Assembly: GCF_024756275.1 (NCBI RefSeq)
Contig: NZ_JANUGQ010000006.1
Location: forward strand, 62,001 to 126,000
DNA: 64,000 nt
Reading direction: 5' to 3'
DNA from: Streptomyces pyxinae
GTDB lineage: Bacteria > Actinomycetota > Actinomycetes > Streptomycetales > Streptomycetaceae
Shown here: positions 51,646-61,014 of the stretch, piece after piece
Layout: every line of letters starts with the position of its first letter
Numbering within the stretch: position 1 is the first letter of the stretch
Notes under the pieces: generated by a model
What the model was told of the DNA's origin: nothing
Database searches by the model: none
What the model saw: the letters and a program-made list of their open reading frames with translations, nothing else
Made by a program: the position numbers and the translations under genes

Positions 51646-52791
51646 TCAGTAGGACTTGGGGAGGCCCAGGGACTGGTGGGAGACGAAGTTGAGGATCATC
51701 TCGCGGCTGACCGGGGCGATCCGGGCCACCCGGGCCGCCGTGATCAGCCGGGCGAGCCCGAACTCACAGGTGAGCCCATTGCCGCCCAGGGTGTGCACGG
51801 CCTGGTCGACCGCGCGGACACACGCCTCGGCGGCGGCGTACTTGGCCATGTTGGCCGCCTCGCCCGCGCCCAGGTCGTCGCCCGTGTCGTAGAGGTGGGC
51901 GGCCTTGCGCATCATCAGGGCGGCCAGCTCCAGTTCGATGTGCGCCTGCGCCAGCGGATGCGCGATGGCCTGGTGCGAGCCGATGGGAGCCTTCCACACC
52001 TGGCGCTCCTTGGCGTAACCGACGGCGCGCCCGATCGCGTACCGGCCCATCCCGAGGGCGAAGGCGGCGGTCATGATCCGCTCCGGGTTGAGCCCGGCGA
52101 AGAGCTGGAGCAGCCCGGCGTCCTCGTCGCCCACCAGCGCGTCGGCGGGGAGCCGCACCTCGTCCAGGGTCAGTTCGAACTGCTTCTCATGGGCGTCGAG
52201 TTCCATCGGGATGGCCCGGCGACCGAACCCTTCGGCATCGCGTGGGACGACGAAGAGACAGGGCTTGAGCCGGCCGGTCCTGGCGTCCTCGGTGCGGCCG
52301 ACGATCAGGGTGGCGTCGGCGAGGTCCACACCGGAGATGAACACCTTGCGGCCGGTGAGCACCCAGTCGCCGCCGTCCCGGCGGGCGGTGGTGGTGATCC
52401 GGTGCGAGTTGGAACCCGCGTCGGGCTCGGTGATGCCGAACGCCATGGTGCGGCTGCCGTCCGCCAGCCCGGGCAGCCAGCGGGCCCTCTGCTCCTCGGT
52501 GCCGAACCGGGCGATGACCGTGCCGCAGATGGCGGGCGAGACCACCATCATCAGCAGCGGGCAGCCGGCCGCGCCCAACTCCTCAAGCACGATGGAGAGT
52601 TCCGCCATGCCACTGCCTCCGCCGCCGTACTCCTCGGGAAGGTTGACCCCGAGGTAGCCGAGCTTGCCCGCCTCGGCCCAGAGGGCGTCCCGGTCGTGCG
52701 CCACCCCGTGGCGGCGGCCGAGCGCGGCGACGGCGGCGCGCAGTGCGGACTGTTCCTCGGTCTCGATGACTGCGGACATGGCTGCGGACAT
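51646..52791 (-). CDS. Acyl-CoA dehydrogenase family protein
   Basis: 381 residues with N-terminal helical, middle beta and C-terminal helical domains: YLGVNLPEEYGGGGSGMAELSIVLEELG, MAFGITEPDAGSNSH (FAD/substrate motif), VFISGVDLADATLIVGRTED, and AVHTLGGNGLTCEFGLARLITAARVARIAPVSREMI. The position where many relatives have the catalytic Glu (YEG) reads A-P here; related Streptomyces enzymes with RIAPVSREMI place the base elsewhere. ATG 52791 follows GGAGGA. It introduces a double bond into an acyl-CoA of unknown chain. Confidence 0.9.
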   Translation of the reverse strand: MSAAMSAVIETEEQSALRAAVAALGRRHGVAHDRDALWAEAGKLGYLGVNLPEEYGGGGSGMAELSIVLEELGAAGCPLLMMVVSPAICGTVIARFGTEEQRARWLPGLADGSRTMAFGITEPDAGSNSHRITTTARRDGGDWVLTGRKVFISGVDLADATLIVGRTEDARTGRLKPCLFVVPRDAEGFGRRAIPMELDAHEKQFELTLDEVRLPADALVGDEDAGLLQLFAGLNPERIMTAAFALGMGRYAIGRAVGYAKERQVWKAPIGSHQAIAHPLAQAHIELELAALMMRKAAHLYDTGDDLGAGEAANMAKYAAAEACVRAVDQAVHTLGGNGLTCEFGLARLITAARVARIAPVSREMILNFVSHQSLGLPKSY

Positions 52792-52868
52792 GGCTGGTCC
52801 TCCGGTCGAGTCGGGCGGTGGGGGCGGAGTGGGGGGTGGGCATACGAGAGGGTGGGGCGAGGCAGGGA

Positions 52869-55079
52869 CTACGGGCTCCGCCGGCCGGTGGGAACACCGG
52901 ACGGCTCCGGGCCGGCGGGAGCACCGGACGGCCCGGAGGTGCCGGGCGGCTCGGCGGCACTGGACGGCCCGGAAGGGCCGGACGGCCCGGGAGCGCCGGG
53001 CGGCTCGGGAGCGCCGGGCGGCTCGGGGGTGGCGGCCTGGACGACGGCGAGCAGGGTGCCCAGCTCGACCTGGCGGCCGGGGACGGCGTACAGGGCGGTG
53101 AGGGTGCCGTCGGCGGGGGCGGTGATGCGGTGCTCCATCTTCATCGCCTCCAGCCACACCAGCGGCTGCCCGGCCACCACCCGGTCGCCCGGAGCCAGTT
53201 CGGCCACCCGCACCACGGTGCCGGGCATGGGCGCCGGCAGCGAGCCGGGCTCGGCCCGCGCGGCGGGGTCGGTGAAGCGGGGGTGGACGGCCAGCCGGTG
53301 CGGGCCCACGTAGACGTGGCCGCCGTACACCGCCACGTCGAAGCGGCGTACGACTCCGGCGACTTCCAGGCGCACCCGGTCGGGAGCGACCGCCACCACC
53401 CGCACCCCGGGGTGGGACTCCACGGCGAAGGAGCCGTCCCGGGTGGGCCGGTAGCGCACCTCGTGGTCGCCGTACCGGCCGAGCTGGGGCCGGGCGGGGA
53501 GGTTCCGCCACGCCCCGAACGGCCCGCCCCGCCCGGCCGCGACCGCCAGCGCGGCGGCCACCGCGGCCAGGTCCTCGTCCGGCTCCGGCCCGGTGAGCGC
53601 GGGCAGGTGCCGGTCGTAGAAGCCCGTGTCGGCGCCCCCGACCAGGAACTCCGGGTGCCGCAGCGACCGGACCAGCAGCTCCCGGTTGGTGCCGGGCCCG
53701 TGCACCACCGCCCGCTCCAGGGCGTGGGCCAGCAGCCGCAGCGCCTCCGCCCGGTCGGGTGCCCGGGCCACCACCTTGGCCAGCAGCGGGTCGTAGTGGA
53801 CGCCCACGGTGTCCCCGGAGGCGTACCCGGTGTCCACCCGCAGTCCGGGACCCCGGGGCAGCTCCAGCCGGTGCAGCGGGCCGGTGCGGGGTGCCCAGCC
53901 ACCGGCCGGGTCCTCGGCGTAGAGCCGGGCCTCCACCGCGTGGCCGGAGGCGGGTGGCGGCTCGGGCGAGGGCAGCGGCCGGCCCTCCGCGATCCGGATC
54001 TGCCAGGCCACCAGGTCGATGCCGTACACCGCCTCGGTGACCGGGTGTTCGACCTGGAGCCGGGTGTTCATCTCCAGGAAGTGCGCCTCGCCGCCGGAGG
54101 TACCCGGCGCACGGGAGCCGGAGGTGCCGTCGCCCGGCTCCGCGCCCTCGCGGTCGCCGTCCCCCAAGGCACCTGGCGCACTGTGGCCGGAGGTGTCGTC
54201 GGCCCCGCCGCCCGGTTTCTCTCCCTCGGCGCCGTCGGAGGTGTCCGCTCCACCCCCCGTCACCAGGAACTCGACCGTCCCGGCGCCCCGGTAGCCGGTG
54301 GCCCGGGCGGCCCGCCCCGCCAGCTCGTACAGCCGCTCGGTGAGGCGCGGGCCGAGACCGGGTGCCGGGGCCTCCTCGATCACCTTCTGGTGGCGGCGCT
54401 GGAGCGAGCAGTCCCGGGTGCCGAGCAGCCAGACCGTGCCCTGGCCGTCGGCGAGCACCTGCACCTCGACATGGCGGCCGTGCTCCACGTACCGCTCGAC
54501 GAACACCTCACCGTCCCCGAAGGCCGCCAGCGCCTCCGCCCGGGCCGCCGCCAACTCGTCCTCCAGCTCGGAGAGTTTCCGGACCACCCGCATCCCGCGC
54601 CCGCCGCCGCCGGCCGCCGCCTTGACCAGCACCGGCAGCTCCGCCCCGGTGACCTCGGTGAGCGGTGGCACGCCCAGCAGTTCCTTGGCCCGGGTCTTGG
54701 AGGCCATCGCCTCGATCGCCTCGGGCGGCGGGCCGATCCAGATCAGTCCGGCGGCGAGCACCGCGCGGGCGAACTCCGCGTTCTCGGAGAGGAATCCGTA
54801 CCCCGGGTGCACCGCGTCGGCGCCCGCCGCCAGCGCGGCCCGCACGATCGACTCGCCCCGGAGGTACGTCTCCGAGGGCGCGGCCCCCGGCAGTCGTACC
54901 GCCGCGTCCGCCTCCCGTACGTGCAGGGCGTCCGCGTCCGGGTCGGAGTACACCGCCACGGTGGCGATGCCCAGCTCCCGGCAGGTGCGGAAGACGCGGC
55001 AGGCGATCTCGCCCCGGTTGGCGACCAGCAGGGTGCGGATCGACCGCGACTCCGGCTTCCTGATACCGGTTTCAGCCAT
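52869..55079 (-). CDS. Acyl-CoA carboxylase biotin-carboxylase/biotin-carrier subunit
   Basis: 736 residues. Biotin carboxylase: TLLVANRGEIACRVFRTCRELG at the N-terminus, the ATP-grasp loop VKAAAGGGGRGMRVV, and FLEMNTRLQVEHPVTEAVYGIDLV. The BCCP domain carries the biotin motif EAMKM with Lys near 647. Two oddities: about 55 residues of Gly/Ser/Asp-rich sequence (about 273-327) are inserted between EFLV and FLEMN, and a Pro/Gly/Ser tail of about 45 residues follows the BCCP. The start is ATG 55079 (MAETGIRK) with GAGGGA upstream, 8 bases after the carboxyltransferase stop. Confidence 0.93.
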   Translation of the reverse strand: MAETGIRKPESRSIRTLLVANRGEIACRVFRTCRELGIATVAVYSDPDADALHVREADAAVRLPGAAPSETYLRGESIVRAALAAGADAVHPGYGFLSENAEFARAVLAAGLIWIGPPPEAIEAMASKTRAKELLGVPPLTEVTGAELPVLVKAAAGGGGRGMRVVRKLSELEDELAAARAEALAAFGDGEVFVERYVEHGRHVEVQVLADGQGTVWLLGTRDCSLQRRHQKVIEEAPAPGLGPRLTERLYELAGRAARATGYRGAGTVEFLVTGGGADTSDGAEGEKPGGGADDTSGHSAPGALGDGDREGAEPGDGTSGSRAPGTSGGEAHFLEMNTRLQVEHPVTEAVYGIDLVAWQIRIAEGRPLPSPEPPPASGHAVEARLYAEDPAGGWAPRTGPLHRLELPRGPGLRVDTGYASGDTVGVHYDPLLAKVVARAPDRAEALRLLAHALERAVVHGPGTNRELLVRSLRHPEFLVGGADTGFYDRHLPALTGPEPDEDLAAVAAALAVAAGRGGPFGAWRNLPARPQLGRYGDHEVRYRPTRDGSFAVESHPGVRVVAVAPDRVRLEVAGVVRRFDVAVYGGHVYVGPHRLAVHPRFTDPAARAEPGSLPAPMPGTVVRVAELAPGDRVVAGQPLVWLEAMKMEHRITAPADGTLTALYAVPGRQVELGTLLAVVQAATPEPPGAPEPPGAPGPSGPSGPSSAAEPPGTSGPSGAPAGPEPSGVPTGRRSP

Positions 55080-55087
55080 CTGGTCCC

Positions 55088-56686
55088 TCACATCCGGAAG
55101 ACGCCGAAGCCGCCGCGCGCGCCCTCGACCGGTGCCGTGTGGATCGCGGAGAGGCAGAGCCCGAGGACGGTGCGGGTGTCGCGCGGGTCGATCACCCCGT
55201 CGTCGTAGAGCCGCCCGGAGAGAAAGGCGGGCAGCGACTCGGCCTCGATCTGCTGCTCCACCATCGCCCGCAGCGCCGCGTCCCCCTCGTCGTCATAGGG
55301 CTGTCCCTTGGCGGCGGCCGACGCGCGAGCCACGATCGACAGCACCCCGGCGAGCTGCTGGGGTCCCATCACGGCGGACTTGGCGCTCGGCCAGGCGAAG
55401 AGGAACCGGGGGTCGTAGGCGCGGCCGCACATGCCGTAGTGCCCGGCGCCGTAGGAGGCGCCCAGCAGGACCGAGAGGTGCGGGACCCGGGAGTTGGCGA
55501 CCGCGTTGATCATCATGGCGCCGTGCTTGATGATGCCGCCCTGCTCGTACTCCCGGCCCACCATGTAGCCGGTGGTGTTGTGCAGGAACAGCAGCGGGAT
55601 GTCCCGCTGGTTGGCGAGCTGGATGAACTGCGCGGCCTTCTGCGACTCGGCGGAGAACAACACCCCCTGGGCGTTGGCCAGTACGCCGACCGGATAGCCG
55701 AGGAGCGAGGCCCAGCCGGTGACCAGGCTGGTGCCGTAGAGCGGCTTGAACTCGTCGAAGTCGGAGCCGTCCACGATCCGGGCGATCACCTCGCGCGGGT
55801 CGAAGGGGGTGCGCAGCTCGCCGGGGACGATCCCGAGCAGCTCCTCCGGGTCGTACTTCGGCGGCTCGGCCGGGCCCGGATCCGGGTGCGCCTTGCGGTG
55901 GTTGAGCCGGGCGACGATCCGGCGCGCCCGGCGGATCGCGTCCGGCTCGTCCAGGGCGTAGTGGTCGGCCAGCCCGGAGACCCGGGCGTGCATCTCGGCG
56001 CCGCCCAGCGACTCGTCGTCGCTCTCCTCGCCGGTGGCCATCCTCACCAGCGGCGGGCCGCCGAGGAAGACCTTCGACCGCTCCCTGATCATCACGGTGT
56101 GGTCGGACATGCCGGGGACGTACGCCCCACCGGCGGTGGAGTTGCCGAACACCACGGCGACGGTGGGGATTCCGGCGGCCGAGAGCCGGGTGATGTCCCG
56201 GAAGAGCGCCCCGCCGGGGATGAAGATCTCCTTCTGGGAGGGCAGATCGGCACCACCGGACTCCACCAGGCTGACGCAGGGCAGCCGGTTGGCGTACGCG
56301 ATCTCATTGGCCCGCAGCGCCTTCCTGAGCGTCCAGGGGTTGGAGGCGCCGCCGCGCACGGTCGGGTCGTTGGCGGTGATCAGGCACTCGACGCCCTCGA
56401 CGGTGCCGATCCCGGTGACCAGCGAGGCGCCCACCGGGTAGTCGCTGCCCCAGGCGGCGAGCGGGGACAGCTCCAGAAAGGCGGTGTCCGGGTCGAGGAG
56501 CAGCTCGATCCGCTCCCGGGCGAGCAACTTTCCGCGCTTCCGGTGCCGCTCGACATACTTCTCGCCGCCGCCCGCGAGCGCCTTGGCGTGTTCGGTCTCC
56601 AGGGCGGCCAGCTTCTCCAGCATGGCGGCGCGATGGGCGGCGTACTCGGGCGCGGCCGGATCGACGGCGGTGCGCAGCACGGTCAT
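55088..56686 (-). CDS. Acyl-CoA carboxylase carboxyltransferase subunit
   Basis: 532 residues with N- and C-type crotonase-like halves: KYVERHRKRGKLLARERIELLLDPDTAFLELS, GGADLPSQKEIFIPGG, FGNSTAGGAYVPGMSDHTVMI, then KPLYGTSLVTGWASLLGYPVGVLAN, FLHNTTGYMVGREYE and GASYGAGHYGMCGRAYDPRFLFAWPSAK. The sequence is closest to methylcrotonyl/geranyl-type beta subunits, in line with the AtuA-like neighbour. With the biotin subunit it carboxylates an enoyl-type acyl-CoA. ATG overlaps the stop of a small upstream ORF by 4 bases. Confidence 0.93.
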   Translation of the reverse strand: MTVLRTAVDPAAPEYAAHRAAMLEKLAALETEHAKALAGGGEKYVERHRKRGKLLARERIELLLDPDTAFLELSPLAAWGSDYPVGASLVTGIGTVEGVECLITANDPTVRGGASNPWTLRKALRANEIAYANRLPCVSLVESGGADLPSQKEIFIPGGALFRDITRLSAAGIPTVAVVFGNSTAGGAYVPGMSDHTVMIRERSKVFLGGPPLVRMATGEESDDESLGGAEMHARVSGLADHYALDEPDAIRRARRIVARLNHRKAHPDPGPAEPPKYDPEELLGIVPGELRTPFDPREVIARIVDGSDFDEFKPLYGTSLVTGWASLLGYPVGVLANAQGVLFSAESQKAAQFIQLANQRDIPLLFLHNTTGYMVGREYEQGGIIKHGAMMINAVANSRVPHLSVLLGASYGAGHYGMCGRAYDPRFLFAWPSAKSAVMGPQQLAGVLSIVARASAAAKGQPYDDEGDAALRAMVEQQIEAESLPAFLSGRLYDDGVIDPRDTRTVLGLCLSAIHTAPVEGARGGFGVFRM

Positions 56687-56859
56687 CGGCGGGACCTCCC
56701 GGCGGTGTCGCCCTGCGGTTCCGGGGCCGGAGCCGGGACCTCCCCCGGGGCCAGGGCCGAGACCGGGGCCGGGGCCGGGGCCGGGGCATCCCCCGGAACC
56801 GGGGCCGGGACCGGGTCGGGAACCGGGGCCGGTGGCCCCTCCCCTGCGTACGGATTCAC
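56683..56859 (-). CDS. Small Pro/Ala-rich ORF coupled to both neighbours
   Basis: 58 residues ([30 protein letters not shown]...GRSRR). Its GTG start (56859) overlaps the stop of the AtuA-like gene as GTGA, and its TGA stop overlaps the ATG of the carboxyltransferase as ATGA. Overlaps at both ends suggest it is translated as part of the operon. The sequence is a low-complexity proline-alanine linker without a known domain, and the DNA is a GGGGCC-type repeat, so it could also be a chance result of repeat expansion in steps of 3. Not recognised as the AccE epsilon subunit. Confidence 0.4.
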   Translation of the reverse strand: MNPYAGEGPPAPVPDPVPAPVPGDAPAPAPAPVSALAPGEVPAPAPEPQGDTAGRSRR

Positions 56860-58574
56860 AACAACGCCTCCGGGATGTCGAGATGACGGGATCGGAGCCA
56901 TTCGCCGAGCGCCTTGGCCTGCGGGTCGAAACGGGCCTGGGCGGCGACGCCCTCGCCCAGCAGCCCGGCGACGGTGAAGTTCAGCGCGCGGAGGTTGGGC
57001 AGCGGGTGGCGGGTGACATCCAAGGCCGCTGTCTCCGGCAGCAGTTGGCGGAACAGCTCGGTGGTCAGGGTGTGCGCCAGCCAGCGCCAGCCGTCCTCCG
57101 AGCGGGCCCAGACACCGACATTGGCGTCCCCGCCCTTGTCACCGCTCCGGGCCCCCGCGACCAGGCCCAGCGGCGCCCGGCGCACCGGTCCGGCCGGGAG
57201 CGGGGCCGGGAGCGGCGGGTCGGCCACCGGTTCCAGGGGGCGGGTCCCGGCCGGATGGGGCACCACCAGCCGCTCGCCGTCCGGGAGTACGGCCAGGTGC
57301 TCGACCTCGCCGGGCTCGACGTACCGGGCCTCGAAGACACCGTAGGGCGCGCCCTTGCCGGGCGGGGCGGTCAGATGGAAGCCCGGGATGCCGGCGAGGG
57401 CCAGCTCGACGGCGGCCCCGGTGACCGACCGGCCCACCGCGTCCTGCGCCGGGTCGCGCACCACCAGCCGCAGCAGGGCGGAGGCGGTCTCCTCGGTGGC
57501 GGCGTCCGGGCGGTCGGTGCGGACCAGCTCCCAGCGCACCTCCGCGGGCCGGGCCCCGGACGCGTCCAGCGCGGCCTCCATCTGCGCCCGGACCAGCTCC
57601 GCCTTGGCCTCGATCGCCAGTCCGGTCAGCACGAAGACCACCTCGTTCCGCCAGCCGCCGAGCCGGCTGAGCCCGGCCTTGAGCAGCGGGGGCGGCGGCT
57701 CGCCCCGGACGCCCGAGACCCGCACCCGGTCCGGGCCCTCCTGGGTGAGCCGTACGGTGTCCAGCCGGGCCGTCACGTCCGGGCCCGGGTAGCGGGCGCC
57801 GGCCGTCTCGTAGAGGAGCTGGGCGGTGACCGTGCCGGTGTCCACGAAGCCACCGGTGCCGGGGTGCTTGGTGATCACCGCCGAACCGTCCTCGTACACC
57901 TCGGCCAGCGGGAAGCCGGGCCGGAGCAGCGCGGCCGGGTCGTGCTCGTGGAAGAACGCGTAGTTGCCGCCGGTCGCCTGGGCGCCGCACTCCAGGACGT
58001 GCCCGGCGACCACCGCCCCGGCCGCCCGGTCGTACGCCTGCGGGCCGTCCACCCGCTCCGTGTCCCAGCCGAACCACCAGGCCGCCGGTCCCGCGACCAG
58101 CGCGGCGTCGGTGACCCGGCCGGTGACCACCACCTCGGCGCCGCCGCGCAGACAGGCCGCGATGCCGCCGGCGCCCAGATAGGCGTGGGCGGTCAGCACC
58201 CCGTCGGGCGCCGGGAGCCGGTCGCCCGTCACGTACCCGATCCGTACCGGCAGCCCCAGCTTCTCCGCCAGTTCCCGCAGGGCGGCGGCGAGCCCGGCCG
58301 GGTTGAGGCCGCCCGCGTTGGTGACGATGCGGACGCCCCGCTCGTGGGCGAGGCCGAGCCCCTCCTCCATCTGGCGCAGAAACGTCCTGGCGTACCCGAG
58401 GGAGGGGTCCCGCATCCGGTCGCGGCCCAGGATGAGCATGGTCAGCTCGGCCAGATAGTCGCCGGTGAGCACGTCCAGCGCGCCGCCGGTGAGCATCTCC
58501 CGTACGGCTCCGAAGCGGTCGCCGTAGAACCCGGACGCGTTTCCGATCCGCAGCGGGGCCCGCGGGGCCCTCAT
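56856..58574 (-). CDS. AtuA-like (DUF1446) acyclic terpene utilisation family protein
   Basis: 572 residues: [79 protein letters not shown], and a C-terminal segment with [17 protein letters not shown]. This is the DUF1446/AtuA family, linked in Pseudomonas to growth on citronellol and geraniol, although the biochemical reaction is not established. The C-terminal GDKGxxxNVG part resembles the AtuA-like ferredoxin-fold domain. It starts in a 4-base ATGA overlap with the upstream TIGR03084 gene. Confidence 0.9.
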   Translation of the reverse strand: MRAPRAPLRIGNASGFYGDRFGAVREMLTGGALDVLTGDYLAELTMLILGRDRMRDPSLGYARTFLRQMEEGLGLAHERGVRIVTNAGGLNPAGLAAALRELAEKLGLPVRIGYVTGDRLPAPDGVLTAHAYLGAGGIAACLRGGAEVVVTGRVTDAALVAGPAAWWFGWDTERVDGPQAYDRAAGAVVAGHVLECGAQATGGNYAFFHEHDPAALLRPGFPLAEVYEDGSAVITKHPGTGGFVDTGTVTAQLLYETAGARYPGPDVTARLDTVRLTQEGPDRVRVSGVRGEPPPPLLKAGLSRLGGWRNEVVFVLTGLAIEAKAELVRAQMEAALDASGARPAEVRWELVRTDRPDAATEETASALLRLVVRDPAQDAVGRSVTGAAVELALAGIPGFHLTAPPGKGAPYGVFEARYVEPGEVEHLAVLPDGERLVVPHPAGTRPLEPVADPPLPAPLPAGPVRRAPLGLVAGARSGDKGGDANVGVWARSEDGWRWLAHTLTTELFRQLLPETAALDVTRHPLPNLRALNFTVAGLLGEGVAAQARFDPQAKALGEWLRSRHLDIPEALL

Positions 58575-59482
58575 GCCCCGCCCCGCCCGCCGGCCCCGGC
58601 CCGTCCCGTCCCGGGTGGCCGTCCCGCCGAAGGCGACGGCCCCGTCACGGGTGACGGCCCGGTCGCGGGTGCCCGTCCCGCCGAAGGCGCTGACCCCGCC
58701 GCGGGCGCCCGTCCCGGACCCGGCGGCCCGGCGAACGCCTGGGCGACGGTGAGCCAGTGGTCCGCCTCGGCGCCCTCGGCCCGGAGCGCGGTGTCGTCGC
58801 GGTGGACCCGTTGGGTGACCAGCAGGCAGAAGTCCAGGGCGGGCCCGGTGACCCGCTGGGGCGCGTCCTCGGGGCCGTACGCCCAGGTCTCCCTGCCATC
58901 CGGGGCCCGCAGCTCCACCCGGAACGGTCCGGGCGGGGCGGGGAGCCCCCGTACGGCGTACGCGTAGTCCCGGGCCCGCACCCCGAGCCAGGCGACATGG
59001 CGCAGCCGGGCGGTCGGCGGCCGGGCGACCCCGAGCGCGTCGGCCACGTCCTGGCCGTGCGCCCAGGTCTCCATGAGGCGGGCGGTGGCGAGCGAGGTCG
59101 CGCTCATGGGCGGCCCGTACCAGGGAAAGCGGCTGCCCGCCGGGGCCTCGGCCAGCACCCGGTGGAGGCGGGCCCGGCCCTCCCGCCAGCGGGCGAGCAG
59201 GGCGTCCGGCGCGGCGGTGGCGCCCGCCTCGGCGCCCTCGTCCACGAACCGGTCCGGCGCGGCGGCGGCCCGTTCGGCGGCGGTCGCGAAGGCCCCGGGG
59301 TCGGTGGCGGCGAGCAGGGCCGCCTCGTCGGTCCAGGCGAGATGGGCGATCTGGTGGGCGACGGTCCAGCCGGGCGCGGGGGTGGGCGTGGCCCAGGCGC
59401 CGGGCGGCAGCTCCGCGACCAGCCGGTCGAGCTCCTCGCTCTCCTCGCGCAGATCGTCCAGCACAGCGGGGGCTTCGGACAC
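58571..59482 (-). CDS. TIGR03084-family DinB/MDMPI-like protein
   Basis: 303 residues. The N-terminal DinB/MDMPI helical domain contains [45 protein letters not shown] (metal His motif), [16 protein letters not shown] and [18 protein letters not shown]. It matches the TIGR03084 family of putative metal-binding, possibly mycothiol-dependent proteins common in acyl-CoA operons. The last 45 residues are a Pro/Gly/Ser/Ala repeat tail ([20 protein letters not shown]). GTG 59482 has GGAGGG upstream. It is the first gene of the operon. Confidence 0.85.
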   Translation of the reverse strand: MSEAPAVLDDLREESEELDRLVAELPPGAWATPTPAPGWTVAHQIAHLAWTDEAALLAATDPGAFATAAERAAAAPDRFVDEGAEAGATAAPDALLARWREGRARLHRVLAEAPAGSRFPWYGPPMSATSLATARLMETWAHGQDVADALGVARPPTARLRHVAWLGVRARDYAYAVRGLPAPPGPFRVELRAPDGRETWAYGPEDAPQRVTGPALDFCLLVTQRVHRDDTALRAEGAEADHWLTVAQAFAGPPGPGRAPAAGSAPSAGRAPATGPSPVTGPSPSAGRPPGTGRAGAGGRGGA

Positions 59483-59593
59483 GGTGCGCTCCCTCCGGGG
59501 CACGCGGCACGGCGGCACGGCGGTGTCACGACCCGGCGGACGGAGCCCCCGGACGCGGCGGTGTGCCCCGGAGCATGGCAGCGCCGCCAGAAA

Positions 59594-59618
59594 CAATCAA
59601 GCATGCTTGCTTTGATTG
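59594..59618. promoter_or_regulatory. Palindromic operator upstream of the acyl-CoA operon
   Basis: CAATCAA (59594-59600) and TTGATTG (59612-59618) form an inverted repeat that contains the perfect 12-bp palindrome CAAGCATGCTTG (59598-59609). It is AT-rich in a very GC-rich setting, 112-136 bases before the first gene, and resembles operators of TetR-family acyl-CoA regulators. The TetR gene at 49961-50656 is the likely binder. Confidence 0.7.
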
Positions 59619-59755
59619 CGGCCAGGTTTCGGCCGATCTCCGGCCGTGTTCCGCCCGAGTTCCGCCGGGCTCCGGCCGGCGCGGCCGGCCTCGGACGGCT
59701 GCATCGGCCGACGGCATCGGCCCGGGCCCGCGGAGGGCCTCCCGGGGACGCGCCC

Positions 59756-60754
59756 TCAGCCGCGCGCCTCGCCCCGCCGCCCGGCGCCACCCCTGGCCTG
59801 CGTACGGACCGCGCCCATGCTCGCCGCGACGACCAGGGCGACGGCCAGCGCGTCGGTGGCCGAAAGCGCCTGGTGCAGCACGAGGAACCCGGCCGTCGCC
59901 GCGATGGCCGGTTCCAGGCTCATCAGCACGGCGAAGGTCGGCGCGGGCAGCCGGCGCAGGGCCAGCAGCTCCAGGGTGTAGGGCAGGACCGAGGACATCA
60001 GCGCCACCGCGAGGCCGAGCCCCACCGTCACCGGGTCCAGCAGCTTGCCGCCCGCCTCCGCGACGCCCAGCGGCAGGGTGAGCAGCGCGCCGACGGCCAT
60101 CGCCAGCGCCAGCCCGTCGGCCTGCGGGAAGCGGCGGCCGGTGCGGGCGCTGAAGACTATGTACGCCGCCCACATCGCGCCCGCCGCCACCGCGAACCCG
60201 GCGCCCACCGGGTCGAGCCGGTCGAAGCCGCCGCCGCTCAGCAGCACCACCCCGCCCAGCGCCAGCCCGGCCCACACCACATTGACCAGCCGGCGGGAGG
60301 CGAGCACCGACAGCGCGAGCGGCCCCAGCACCTCCAGCGTCACGGCCGCGCCCAGCGGGATCCGGTCGACCGCCTGGTAGAAGAGGACGTTCATCCCGGC
60401 CATCGCGGCGCCGAACACCACCACGGTGCCCCAGTCGGCCCGCGAGTGGCCGCGCAGCCTCGTGCGGCAGGCGATCAGCAGCACCACGGCGGCGAGCACC
60501 AGCCGCAGGGTCACCACCCCCACGGCGCCCGCGCGGGGCATCAGCATGACCGCGACGGCGGCCCCGAACTGCACCGACAGCCCGCCCGCCACCACCAGCG
60601 CCACCGGCCCGAGCGGCCCCCGCCGCCCACCGCCCGGCACCGGTCCGCCGGACCGCGCCGCGGCGGCCTCCGGCAGCACGACGGCCGAGGCGGCCGGATC
60701 CTCCACGGCACCGGCGCGCGCCGCCGGGCCTCCGGTTCGGGTGGTGTCGTTCAC
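59756..60754 (-). CDS. EamA/RhtA-like DMT-superfamily exporter
   Basis: 332 residues with about 10 helices in two EamA repeats: the first about residues 50-180 (VALVVAGGLSVQFGAAVAVMLMPRAGAVGVVTLRLVLAA), the second about 185-320 (GFAVAAGAMWAAYIVFSARTGRRFPQADGLALAMAVGALLTLPLG, PAPTFAVLMSLEPAIAATAGFLVLHQ). It resembles RhtA threonine/homoserine exporters. A 45-residue Ala/Gly/Pro-rich N-terminal tail precedes helix 1. GTG 60754. Confidence 0.88.
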   Translation of the reverse strand: MNDTTRTGGPAARAGAVEDPAASAVVLPEAAAARSGGPVPGGGRRGPLGPVALVVAGGLSVQFGAAVAVMLMPRAGAVGVVTLRLVLAAVVLLIACRTRLRGHSRADWGTVVVFGAAMAGMNVLFYQAVDRIPLGAAVTLEVLGPLALSVLASRRLVNVVWAGLALGGVVLLSGGGFDRLDPVGAGFAVAAGAMWAAYIVFSARTGRRFPQADGLALAMAVGALLTLPLGVAEAGGKLLDPVTVGLGLAVALMSSVLPYTLELLALRRLPAPTFAVLMSLEPAIAATAGFLVLHQALSATDALAVALVVAASMGAVRTQARGGAGRRGEARG

Positions 60755-60802
60755 GGCTCAGCCTTCATCACGGGGCACGGGGCACGGGGCACGGGTCGCT
60801 TG

Positions 60803-60869
60803 TCGCTCGTGACGGGTCACAGGTCTCGGGCCACAGATCATGGGTCACAGATCGCTCGTGACAGGTCAC
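60803..60869. repeat. 18-bp direct repeat and GGGGCAC array upstream of the exporter
   Basis: TCGCTCGTGACGGGTCAC (60803-60820) recurs as TCGCTCGTGACAGGTCAC (60852-60869). A GGGGCAC heptamer array lies at about 60771-60792. Both are in the 260-bp gap between the membrane protein gene and the exporter start; I see no gene there. Confidence 0.75.
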
Positions 60870-61014
60870 TCATCACTCGTCGCGCATTCATCCCACCGTA
60901 CGACCACAGCCCCGAACCACCCCAGCCACTTTCGCCCCACCCGGACACACCCCGAGCACCCGGCGGCACAGCGCCCGCCGCCGAAAGGCCCGCCCCGGCG
61001 GATCCCCGCGCCGC

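Noticed and set aside
52869..53040. A separate small gene in the repeat tail of the biotin carboxylase subunit
   Set aside because: It is continuous in frame with the BCCP domain and lacks its own start signals.
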